Shown here piece by piece: positions 1 through 6,505 of a stretch of 6,505 bases of DNA. The DNA lies in assembly GCA_945875195.1 (NCBI GenBank), contig CAMCJW010000172.1, positions 1 through 6,505 on the forward strand, in the 5' to 3' direction. Every line of letters starts with the position of its first letter. Position 1 is the stretch's first letter. Below the pieces are notes generated by a model. That model ran no database searches. It had not been told where the DNA came from and saw only the letters and a program-made list of their open reading frames with translations. The translations under genes and the position numbers were made by a program. The DNA is from Chitinophaga pinensis (GTDB taxonomy: Bacteria > Bacteroidota > Bacteroidia > UKL13-3).

Positions 1-1
1 T

Positions 2-193
2 CATGTTACTATTGTGGATGGAAATGGTGAGGTGGTTTTTGAAAGCAATCAATTAAACAATGCTTGGAATGGTGCCAATTGGAAAACAGGCGTGGATTGT
101 GCAAGCGGGAGGTATGTTTATGTAATTGACTATCAGTTAAATGATGAAACAGAACGACAAACCAAACGTGGATTTATTAACCTGTTTAGGTAG
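2..193 (+). CDS. C-terminal end of a T9SS type B sorting-domain protein (5' partial)
   Basis: Reading from base 2, an open frame of 63 codons runs to a TAG stop at 191-193; the gene continues beyond the left edge. The residues match the second half of the gliding motility-associated C-terminal domain (TIGR04131, type B T9SS signal). A VFES strand is followed by a WNG motif, a G-R-Y-V-Y strand, YQL, and a final G-x-I-x-L-x-R strand ending one residue before the stop. The same landmarks occur in the same order at the end of the downstream giant protein (VFES, WNG, G-T-Y-Y, YQL, G-T-I-T-L). The domain's opening FTPNGDGxND motif lies outside the window. In the family this domain directs export across the outer membrane by the type IX secretion system. 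The function of the rest of the protein cannot be judged. It lies 71 bp upstream of the next gene on the same strand with no terminator between, so co-transcription is possible. Confidence 0.85.
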   Translation, partial: HVTIVDGNGEVVFESNQLNNAWNGANWKTGVDCASGRYVYVIDYQLNDETERQTKRGFINLFR

Positions 194-264
194 GGACTAG
201 AAATTTGAAAATAAAATTGTAGGTTAGCAAACTAAATAAAAAGACAAAAAGTAAAATAAAATAT

Positions 265-339
265 ATGATGAAACGATTAATTACTAGACTAGCTTTATCG
301 GCAGTATGTTGGCTCATAGCCAATTCGGCCTTTTCACAG
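265..339 (+). other. Sec signal peptide of the giant protein
   Basis: Residues 1-25 have a basic n-region (MMKRLITR), a hydrophobic core (LALSAVCWLIA) and a polar c-region ending SAFSQ, after which the mature sequence begins SISMN. An A-F-S-Q ending is common at signal peptidase I sites in Bacteroidota; the exact cut could be after S24 or Q25. It fits first-step export by Sec before the T9SS step implied by the C-terminal domain. Cys15 lies inside the hydrophobic core and is not in a good lipobox. Confidence 0.88.
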
Positions 340-3300
340 TCCATTAGCATGAACGTGTTGCCACGTGTAATTTGTTTTGGAAGTCCTATCCAAGTTGACA
401 TCTTTCTTACGGGTGTTAGTGTTAATGATGTTTCCTCCTACAGGTTTGATTGGGGAAATGGAGATTCAAGTATCAATAATATTGGTAGCCCGGTATCAAA
501 TACTAGAACGTATCAGTACCCAGCAGCTGGCATATACAATATTAAAGTTACTGCTAGGTTTACCAACCGTGCTCCTTTAGAAACAAATGTTTGGGATACG
601 GTTTACAATAGACCTGTGGCTAATTTTAGTTTATTAAGCCAAGATTCGCAATGTTTTAAATACAATTACTATTGTTTTAAAGACTTAACAGTACAAGGTC
701 CTGCGCCAAGTTTACCTATTGGAAAAGTAATTTACACATGGGGTGTTGGTGATAGTAATTCTGTTTTGGCAGGTGGAAATATTTGCCACAGGTTTACGCA
801 AGGAAATCGTAGATTCAATGTTGGTTTAACTACTACTGATATTGGTGGTTGTGAAACAAAAGAGTTCAAATTTATTTTTGTTGCTCCCAATATTAACCCA
901 CGTTTTACTGTGAGCGGTACGCCAAAGTGCGATACCACGCCATATATTTTTGTGAACAATACCCAAGTTTCAACCTCAAATTTATTGTGGTTTAGGTGGG
1001 AATATGATGATGACAGTGTGTACCAATCTCAATCGCCAATAGTTGCGGCAGATTTACCTCGTTGGAGTCTTTTTACCTACAAGTATATTAAAAATGGTGT
1101 GTTCAATCCGCGTTTAATTGTTCGCCACAAGCAATTCAATTGTGCCGATACTTTTGAATACGTTATGAGTGGCAATCAGTTGCCAGAAAACATTGTATTG
1201 AAATTTGACATTCGCAGTCGCAGGACCAATAACAATGATACCATAGCAGATAGCGTTTGTTTGCAAAATAGAAACCTTGCCAGTGTTTGTTTATATAACA
1301 TGTATCCCTTGCAAGGTGTAAATTCGCAAATTCAACTATTATGGGATTTTGCCGATCCAAATGCCAATCCACCAGGTTCAGACAAGAAGTTAAATGAAAT
1401 AACACCTTGTTACCGTTACCAAGGTTTTGGCCATTATTTCCCGACATTATTAATTGCGTGCCCGGGGCAACCTGTAAAACGACTAAATTTTTGGTCGAGG
1501 ATAGATACCGCCCAATTAAGTGATAGCCAATATGTGCCACCACCAATAGTTAATCCGAACTTGAATACCATTAATGGTTATTTTTTCCAGACTGCCGACT
1601 CTATTTCAAAATATAGGTGGATCATGGGGTCTAATGGTTTACCAAGAGACAGTATAGTTAGTTATTGGAAATGGTTTACAGACAATACCGCACAAGCATC
1701 AATTAAAAAGAGAGAATCGCAATTAAGAGGTTTTGGTATTAATATTATGGGGCCTTTGGTTAGAATTGAGGACCCAGTTACTCCTGTAAAAATTAAACCA
1801 TTTTTAGCCACACAATGCGGGCCAGATTTGCCTGTTGAATTTGTGAATACCAGCTTGGCTTATCAATCTAATAATTTATACATCAGGTGGGATTTTGCAG
1901 ACAATTATGCACCTCAATGTACTTCTTTTTCTATTCCAAACCCCAGTGCCGCTAGACAAGGTTTGGAGCCATATGCCAATGCCAATGATATGTTTAATAG
2001 AACACTTGGTAGGTTTATAGCTGGTGGTAGGATTTACCCTGGGCGTGTAAATTGCAATTTTTCACATGATACTTTGCCTATTCACCAATTTGAAAAATGG
2101 AGTAATATTTATAGGTGGTTTTATTATGGACATGATTTTCCTCCATACGATTCAACTGTTTGGGCAAAAGATGCCTCAAAAATAACTGGATTGCCAGGAG
2201 CACCAACTCGTTTGGTTCACCCACTAGATACGGCTACATGGGGAAAGCCAATGTATTCTGCCGGTACCACGCCTTCTAGAATTGATACTTTAGGTAGAAT
2301 TTGGCCAGCAGATATTAATCCTAACAGACCTATTACCTTAGCTGGTGCCATACCAGATCCATTTGCAAATGCCAAAGGGTATTGGCAGTATACCATTCCT
2401 GCTGGTACAAGGATTACTAGAGATGGACTTCTAGTTCCGGTGATGAACGATAGATTGCCCGATGGTACCAATAGAAGATTTTATAAAGGTGATGATTTAT
2501 TACCTGGCAGTACTAAAACCTTATACGAATATTTCTTTGACAGGTCGGTTGCTGCTTGTTATACCGTAAAATTGTTTGAAAAAGATAGTTTCAATAACCA
2601 GTCTGCTGATCCATATAAATCTTTTTCAAGAATTAATATGAATGGTGGTAAAATTATTATTGAGCAAAGAACAGATACCACCCCAGGTTTCCCATTAACT
2701 TTAGTTAGCGATACATTCAGTAGAACTACTACGCCCAAATCAATAGATAATTTAGTTGGGGAGGTTAAGGTAGCTAGTGGTGGAACAGGGTATGCTGCAG
2801 GTGATTATTTAGTAACTGGTGGCTCGGGAGTTGGTTTAAAGGTAAGAGTAGGCGTTACCGCTGGTGCAGTAAATACAGTATTGATCCTTTCGCCTGGAAT
2901 TGGTTACTTATCTGGCCAAACTGTAACCTTGGTTGGTGGTGCTAATAATGCAACCTTATTAATTACTTCTGTTTATGAGGGATTAATTTATAACTATAAA
3001 CCTTACCCAATATTAACCGATGGTACTGGTTCTTACATTTTAAAACGCGATGATGAATTCTTTGTAGATTTTATGGATTGCGGAACAGAAGCTACCATTC
3101 AATTACCATTGGTTGGGGTGGATGCTTATGGTTTGGGTAAGGAGGGAAAAGAGTGCCCAGATTTAAAAAGCGGTAACAGTGGAGGTGATCCAAGATTTGT
3201 TTTTGATAATAGCGCAGGAAATCCTGGTACTTACCCTGATTGCGTGAAGAGAACTTTTATTTTATTGAATTATGATTCTTTGGCAGATAGAGAGGATGGA

Positions 3301-6300
3301 GATCGTTGTAGATTAGATGGATTTGTTGATTGGGCTGGCGTATCGCCAATGACTGGTACAAATGTTACACCAGGAGGTAACACATGGCCAGGTTTCTTTA
3401 ATTTGGTTAATTTCCCTCCTTTCCCGGGTGGACCATGGACAGACCCTAATGGGGCAGTTAACTGGACACATTACAAACCAAATGGAGCTTGGCCTTATAC
3501 AAATAGTCCAAAGGATAAAAAAGGCTACGTTACAGTAGGGTTAATATTGGGTACTGGCTGTTTAAATATCAGTACTTGTGGTACACCAGCTAGTCAGCCA
3601 GCTTGTTTTACCGATACTGTTTGGTACCATAACTTTTTCCACTTTATTAGCTTAGATGCAAAATTCACATATAGAAAAGTGGGTGGCTATTCGGCTTACG
3701 GAAATCCTAGTATGTTGCCAAGCCAAGATTATGGATGGGATACTACCCGTAACTTTATTCAAACAAACCCTGGTGGTACACCTCCATTGTTGTTTACACC
3801 CAATGGCGCATACCGTGAGCCTTGGAGCAGGTTGTTTGGCAAAGGAGATATTATTGAGTTTGATGCCAATACCAAGCAACAAGATTTTATTTTGGCCGAT
3901 GTTTGGGATTGGGCCGATGGTACTTTAACTGTTGACTCATTTTATACCAATGCGGAAGATACTTTTGTGAAATTAGACCCTATTAATTTCCCGAATGACA
4001 GTGCGTTTTTTGAAAAGAATACTTACCCAATAAACCGTGTTCGTTACCAGTTTTCTGCAGAAACAGCACCATGGACCATTTTATCGCAGACCATACCGTA
4101 TCCAGTTGGGGTGAGGGTATTTAAATCTGTGAGGTATGATACCATTTGGCAATGTTTTGACCTAACACGCCAGTATCCGCCACAGGCTATTAAGCAGGTA
4201 AATACTTTAATAGACACTGCCTTCTTCTTGCATCCAGTGCGTCATCAGTATTTTATGTCGTCGTACGAAATGCCAGCAGCTCCGGGTTCTACTTTGAAAA
4301 AGAACGAAATAACAGAGGTTCAACATAACGTTGTTACAGTTACAGAGTGTACAAATGCCGCTAGTCGCCAAATAGTAATTGGTGTAATGGATACCTTTTA
4401 CATGAAGGAAGGCAATAACTTGTCGGATGGTGTTTTGTGTATTGGACAAACAGTAAACTTTGTAGATTCAATTAGGTATTGGTATCCTAAATCGGGTGGA
4501 CAGCATAATCCTTCAAGGCCGCTTTCACCAGGAGAGGAACCTCTATTGAGATTCTTAGATTTACATGGAGCAGGTATGATCAATTACCCAATTGATTCAA
4601 TCAAAACCTTCCCTAATGTTACTAAATATTATTCTACCATAGCTAATAGTTGCGCTACAGGTTGGCAGTTTGTGCAACAAGGTACAGCACCTAATATTTA
4701 CAATTTCTGTGTAAAAGTAGATACCAATTTCTATGAAAGAATCTATTGGGATTTCCAATCGGATGGTATTATTGATGCCACCGGAAAGAATCCATCTTAT
4801 AAGTTTGACAAGCCAGGTAGGTTTAAAATTTCGATGATAACAAGAGACACTGTTGGTTATTTTGATACTTGTTTTATGTACCAAGATGTAGTGGAGCCAA
4901 AAGCAAAATTCTTGAGTAAGGGAATATTTGCTTGTAGTGATCCAACTATATTCAACGACTCATCTTATGTAATTGATAATTGCTATGCTACTACAGGCTT
5001 TCCTTGCGATCAAATTAAAGAACGCAGGTGGTGGTTTGGAGACAATGGTTATGGTAAAGACAATTACTTCTCTACTTTGTTAAATCCATATTATCCATAC
5101 AGGAAAAATGGCTGGTACAATGTAATGATGGTAGTAGAAACCAACCAAGGTTGTTTTGATACCACTAGGCAAGATATTTATATATCGGGACCAAGGCCAA
5201 GAATTAAATTGTTGAGCGATACTTTAGGTTGCGTTCCTTATAAAGTGAGGGTGGTGAGTTTTCCAAACGATTCGGGAACGCTGAGTGCTACCGCATCAAC
5301 CTTAATACGTTCTGGTAGATCGGATGGGGTTTATAATGCTATTGTAACCAATAATCCAGATACCATTGACATTATTTACGATACAGAAGGTATTTACTAT
5401 ATAACTGCAGCGGGTTATGATAAGAACCCTCCAGTATTGGCAACTTGCCCACCTATTATTATACCAGATACAGCAAATGGTCGTGAAAATGCGATTAAGA
5501 TTTATGTGAAAAATCCTTACCGTGTAGAAATGGAAACCGATAAGGACAAAGTATGCGTAGGTGAAGTATTTAAAGTGAAGAACCTTTCTGATATGGACAC
5601 CATTACCAAGTTTAGAATGTATGCTTTCAATGAAGATTATACCGCAATAGCAGATACCGCATTCAAAACTAATTTTGACCAAGATTCTGCCTTTAAGTAT
5701 GTTTTCTACCAAACTGGTAAATATAATTTAGTAATGCATTCAACTAGGTTTATTCCTAATACGCCTAAGTGCGAATCTAGAGATACGGTTCAGGTAACTG
5801 CTGTAAAAGCCAAAGCAGACTTAGATGTAACACTTTTGGAATTGCCTAAGTATGCTGTTTTAAACAAGAGTGATAGCGCCAATTCAAGTAGCTACTATTG
5901 GGCAATATACAGGCCAGATGGTAGTGAGTTTTTACCTAAATTGTTTGTACCAAGTAACAATGATCCTTATTTCCACTTAGGTGTAGTTGATTTTAAAAAC
6001 GACACAGGTGATTTCTGGATTTGCGTTTGGGCTTTAACAGAAGGATTGGATAATTGTTACGATTCGGTATGTAAGAAAGTAAACAATACCTTTCAAACTG
6101 AAATAGATATCCCTAACGTTTTCACACCAAATGGCGACGGCTACAATGATGTTTTCAACATTAAAATTAAGGGTAATGAAGTTTATGACTTGAAAATTTG
6201 GAATCGTTGGGGTGGTAAAGTTTTTGAAAGCACAGATTCGAAAGTAATGTGGAATGGAAAAACCAATAATACTGGAGAAGATAACCCAGAAGGAACCTAC

Positions 6301-6378
6301 TATTTTGTTTTCAAATACCAATTGAGAGGCAAAGAGGAGGTCACCGTAAGGGGAACCATAACACTATTGCGAGAGTAA
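265..6378 (+). CDS. Giant secreted multi-PKD protein with T9SS type B sorting domain
   Basis: This is an intact 2037-residue frame without internal stops. In order it shows: a signal peptide (about 1-25); four PKD-like beta-sandwich domains (about 29-115, 118-207, 210-302, 310-402); an irregular region with a PKD-like opening at 506-550 (RWDFADNYAPQC) and a matching end near 752-790; a glycine-rich GxGY tandem repeat (834-905); a Cys/Trp/Pro-rich block (906-1190); PKD-like units near 1194-1375 (DVWDWADGT), 1484-1545 (YWDFQSDG), 1546-1641 (RRWWFGDNG), and more divergent ones at about 1643-1750, 1752-1848 and 1849-1942; and the type B sorting domain at 1946-2036. About 40 cysteines, often one early and one late per PKD unit, suggest disulfides. 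No catalytic motif is visible. By family analogy it is a Sec- then T9SS-exported surface or released protein, plausibly an adhesin; the ligand is unknown. ATG 265 is taken as start; ATG 268 is equally possible. No Shine-Dalgarno is seen, only an A-rich leader, as is usual in Bacteroidota. Confidence 0.93.
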   Translation: MMKRLITRLALSAVCWLIANSAFSQSISMNVLPRVICFGSPIQVDIFLTGVSVNDVSSYRFDWGNGDSSINNIGSPVSNTRTYQYPAAGIYNIKVTARFTNRAPLETNVWDTVYNRPVANFSLLSQDSQCFKYNYYCFKDLTVQGPAPSLPIGKVIYTWGVGDSNSVLAGGNICHRFTQGNRRFNVGLTTTDIGGCETKEFKFIFVAPNINPRFTVSGTPKCDTTPYIFVNNTQVSTSNLLWFRWEYDDDSVYQSQSPIVAADLPRWSLFTYKYIKNGVFNPRLIVRHKQFNCADTFEYVMSGNQLPENIVLKFDIRSRRTNNNDTIADSVCLQNRNLASVCLYNMYPLQGVNSQIQLLWDFADPNANPPGSDKKLNEITPCYRYQGFGHYFPTLLIACPGQPVKRLNFWSRIDTAQLSDSQYVPPPIVNPNLNTINGYFFQTADSISKYRWIMGSNGLPRDSIVSYWKWFTDNTAQASIKKRESQLRGFGINIMGPLVRIEDPVTPVKIKPFLATQCGPDLPVEFVNTSLAYQSNNLYIRWDFADNYAPQCTSFSIPNPSAARQGLEPYANANDMFNRTLGRFIAGGRIYPGRVNCNFSHDTLPIHQFEKWSNIYRWFYYGHDFPPYDSTVWAKDASKITGLPGAPTRLVHPLDTATWGKPMYSAGTTPSRIDTLGRIWPADINPNRPITLAGAIPDPFANAKGYWQYTIPAGTRITRDGLLVPVMNDRLPDGTNRRFYKGDDLLPGSTKTLYEYFFDRSVAACYTVKLFEKDSFNNQSADPYKSFSRINMNGGKIIIEQRTDTTPGFPLTLVSDTFSRTTTPKSIDNLVGEVKVASGGTGYAAGDYLVTGGSGVGLKVRVGVTAGAVNTVLILSPGIGYLSGQTVTLVGGANNATLLITSVYEGLIYNYKPYPILTDGTGSYILKRDDEFFVDFMDCGTEATIQLPLVGVDAYGLGKEGKECPDLKSGNSGGDPRFVFDNSAGNPGTYPDCVKRTFILLNYDSLADREDGDRCRLDGFVDWAGVSPMTGTNVTPGGNTWPGFFNLVNFPPFPGGPWTDPNGAVNWTHYKPNGAWPYTNSPKDKKGYVTVGLILGTGCLNISTCGTPASQPACFTDTVWYHNFFHFISLDAKFTYRKVGGYSAYGNPSMLPSQDYGWDTTRNFIQTNPGGTPPLLFTPNGAYREPWSRLFGKGDIIEFDANTKQQDFILADVWDWADGTLTVDSFYTNAEDTFVKLDPINFPNDSAFFEKNTYPINRVRYQFSAETAPWTILSQTIPYPVGVRVFKSVRYDTIWQCFDLTRQYPPQAIKQVNTLIDTAFFLHPVRHQYFMSSYEMPAAPGSTLKKNEITEVQHNVVTVTECTNAASRQIVIGVMDTFYMKEGNNLSDGVLCIGQTVNFVDSIRYWYPKSGGQHNPSRPLSPGEEPLLRFLDLHGAGMINYPIDSIKTFPNVTKYYSTIANSCATGWQFVQQGTAPNIYNFCVKVDTNFYERIYWDFQSDGIIDATGKNPSYKFDKPGRFKISMITRDTVGYFDTCFMYQDVVEPKAKFLSKGIFACSDPTIFNDSSYVIDNCYATTGFPCDQIKERRWWFGDNGYGKDNYFSTLLNPYYPYRKNGWYNVMMVVETNQGCFDTTRQDIYISGPRPRIKLLSDTLGCVPYKVRVVSFPNDSGTLSATASTLIRSGRSDGVYNAIVTNNPDTIDIIYDTEGIYYITAAGYDKNPPVLATCPPIIIPDTANGRENAIKIYVKNPYRVEMETDKDKVCVGEVFKVKNLSDMDTITKFRMYAFNEDYTAIADTAFKTNFDQDSAFKYVFYQTGKYNLVMHSTRFIPNTPKCESRDTVQVTAVKAKADLDVTLLELPKYAVLNKSDSANSSSYYWAIYRPDGSEFLPKLFVPSNNDPYFHLGVVDFKNDTGDFWICVWALTEGLDNCYDSVCKKVNNTFQTEIDIPNVFTPNGDGYNDVFNIKIKGNEVYDLKIWNRWGGKVFESTDSKVMWNGKTNNTGEDNPEGTYYFVFKYQLRGKEEVTVRGTITLLRE
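349..1470 (+). other. N-terminal block of four PKD-like domains
   Basis: Residues 29-402 hold four successive PKD-like units. Each has the central aromatic/acidic strand and a later Y/F-x-Y/F strand leading into an alternating hydrophobic strand. Unit 1 has FDWGNGDS, then YQYPAAGIYNIKV. Unit 2 has YTWGVGDSN, then CHRFTQGNRRFNVGL. Unit 3 has FRWEYDDDS, then YKYIKNGVFNPRLIV. Unit 4 has LLWDFADPN, then CYRYQGFGHYFPTLL. Units 2 and 3 also end with a cysteine just before the last strand (GGCETKEF, FNCADTFEY), as is common in Bacteroidota PKD arrays. PKD domains are Ig-like folds used as spacers or binding modules in extracellular proteins; which role applies here is not shown. Confidence 0.8.
2764..2979 (+). 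repeat. Glycine-rich GxGY tandem repeat inside the giant protein
   Basis: Residues 834-905 consist of two units of similar length in tandem. Unit 1 (834-871) runs VKVASGGTGYAAGD and on to TGGSGVGLKV. Unit 2 (872-905) runs VLILSPGIGYLSGQ and on to VGGANNATLL. The tyrosines of the GxGY motif, Y843 and Y881, are 38 residues apart. The pattern (beta strand, S-x-G-x-GY-x-x-G, strand, GG, small and hydrophobic residues) resembles glycine-rich repeats often seen in phage structural and other large extracellular beta-rich proteins. It has no cysteine and no PKD signature, unlike its surroundings, so it reads as an inserted module. The repeat is visible in the residues; the family resemblance is from memory. 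Confidence 0.65.
4714..6090 (+). other. C-terminal block of PKD-like domains
   Basis: Residues 1484-1942 carry two clear PKD units and three divergent ones. The first (1484-1545) has IYWDFQSDGIIDATG, then YKFDKPGRFKISM and FDTC. The second (1546-1641) has RRWWFGDNGYG, then YYPYRKNGWYNVMMVV and GCFDTTRQ. The later units keep only the second half of the signature: IIYDTEGIYYITAAGYD, YVFYQTGKYNLVMHS, and NDTGDFWICVWAL with CYDSVC. The array runs directly into the sorting domain after a short linker near 1940-1945, so it probably forms the stalk or exposed region next to the exported C-terminus. Confidence 0.72.
6100..6375 (+). other. Type B T9SS C-terminal sorting domain (gliding motility-associated)
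   Basis: Residues 1946-2037 match the TIGR04131 family. They open with IPNVFTPNGDGYNDVF, continue with YDLKIWNRWGGKVFES, then MWNGKTNN, PEGTYYFVFKYQL, and finish with the strand VRGTITLLRE at the stop. These are the hallmark positions of the domain (FTPNGDGxND, I-x-NRWG-x-x-V-F, W-x-G, P-x-G-T-Y-Y, G-x-I-x-L-x-R). It targets the protein across the outer membrane by the type IX system. In characterised cases such as SprB of Flavobacterium johnsoniae, type B cargo needs a PorP/SprF-family outer-membrane partner. None is encoded in this window. Confidence 0.93.
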
Positions 6379-6385
6379 TTTAGAT

Positions 6386-6421
6386 AAAGCCTTCCCAAGA
6401 AATTGGGAAGGCTTTTTTTTT
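6386..6421 (+). terminator. Rho-independent terminator of the giant gene
   Basis: Eight bases after the TAA stop, a perfect 13-bp inverted repeat (AAAGCCTTCCCAA at 6386-6398 and TTGGGAAGGCTTT at 6403-6415) encloses a GAAA tetraloop of the stabilising GNRA class. A run of nine T residues spans 6413-6421. Read on the other strand, the hairpin is followed by only three T residues, so it should work mainly in the rightward direction. It ends the transcript of the giant gene and separates it from whatever lies downstream. Confidence 0.95.
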
Positions 6422-6459
6422 GCAATAGCCTCAAGCTAAATAGTATAATTATTTATGGG

Positions 6460-6492
6460 ATTGTTTTATCAAAGCAATTGGCATTATATTTG
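6460..6492 (+). promoter_or_regulatory. Candidate Bacteroidota housekeeping promoter
   Basis: ATTG at 6460-6463, with TTG at 6461-6463, is followed after 21 bp by TATATTTG at 6485-6492. The second box is a perfect match to the Bacteroidota -7 consensus TAnnTTTG. The first fits the TTG/TTTG -33 element, with spacing in the accepted range of about 17-23 bp. Transcription would start near 6497-6500 and run off the right edge. The rest of 6422-6505 holds no other feature that can be supported. An ATG at 6502-6504 is too close to the expected start point to be called a gene start with any confidence. In such AT-rich DNA a chance match is possible, but the position, just after a strong terminator, supports the call. 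Confidence 0.55.
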
Positions 6493-6505
6493 ATTTGTTT
6501 TATGA

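Noticed and set aside
194..264. Promoter or terminator in the gap between the two genes
   Set aside because: TAAAATTG at 212-219 and GAAATTTG at 200-207 are imperfect -7 boxes without a TTG at the right distance upstream. TTAG-CAAA-CTAA is only a 4-bp stem with no T-run. Nothing here can be supported as a promoter or terminator.
298..309. Possible lipoprotein signal at Cys15 of the giant protein
   Set aside because: The residues before the cysteine are S-A-V, with Val at the -1 position where Gly, Ala or Ser is expected. The hydrophobic core also continues past the cysteine (W-L-I-A). A type B T9SS domain at the other end fits a signal peptidase I substrate better.
3268..3321. EF-hand or dockerin-like calcium loop near residues 1002-1020
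   Set aside because: The patch is rich in Asp (D1004, D1008, D1011, D1013, D1018), but the spacing does not follow DxDxDG or DxNxDGxxxxxD, so no calcium-binding loop is claimed.
5302..5712. Minus-strand open frame of 136 residues inside the giant gene
   Set aside because: It lies wholly opposite a continuous PKD-coding frame, has no recognisable domain, and has the low-complexity I/N/Y/C-rich make-up expected of an antisense shadow. The other overlapping short frames (for example minus 1163-1546 and plus 3656-3928) were rejected for the same reason.
6422..6505. Start of a downstream gene at ATG 6502
   Set aside because: Only four bases remain after it, and it would sit almost on the predicted transcription start. 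A true start further right is more likely.
1..6505. Mobile element, CRISPR array, tRNA or other structured RNA
   Set aside because: No terminal inverted repeats, transposase residues, regularly spaced direct repeats, or cloverleaf-like segments were seen. The only strong inverted repeat is the terminator.

Overview
The window looks like a piece of a Bacteroidota (Bacteroidetes) chromosome. The DNA is AT-rich, start sites lack Shine-Dalgarno sequences, and the -7 element near the right edge fits the Bacteroidota sigma factor. Both coding regions end in the 'gliding motility-associated' C-terminal domain (TIGR04131 family), the type B sorting signal of the type IX secretion system (T9SS), which is essentially confined to this phylum. 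The class cannot be fixed from this window.

Layout: (1) 2-193 is the last 63 codons of a gene that enters from the left and ends in a type B T9SS sorting domain. (2) 194-264 is a 71-bp AT-rich gap with no terminator hairpin and no convincing promoter. (3) 265-6378 is one intact gene filling about 94% of the window. It encodes a 2037-residue secreted protein: signal peptide, four N-terminal PKD-like domains, a long irregular middle (a PKD-like unit that appears to be opened by about 200 residues, a glycine-rich GxGY tandem repeat, and a Cys/Trp/Pro/Gly-rich block), further PKD-like domains, and a C-terminal type B sorting domain. (4) 6386-6421 is a textbook intrinsic terminator. (5) 6422-6505 is non-coding and carries a good match to a Bacteroidota housekeeping promoter pointing right, towards a gene outside the window.

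Biologically this is a locus of at least two adjacent T9SS cargo proteins on the same strand, possibly co-transcribed. By analogy with the family, the large protein should cross the inner membrane by Sec, cross the outer membrane by T9SS, and act as a cell-surface or released adhesin or matrix protein. No enzyme active site is recognisable. No PorP/SprF-like partner, transposon, CRISPR array, tRNA or rRNA is seen. Most of the interest lies inside the giant protein: its unusual middle and its dense D(S/T)x O-glycosylation-like motifs.
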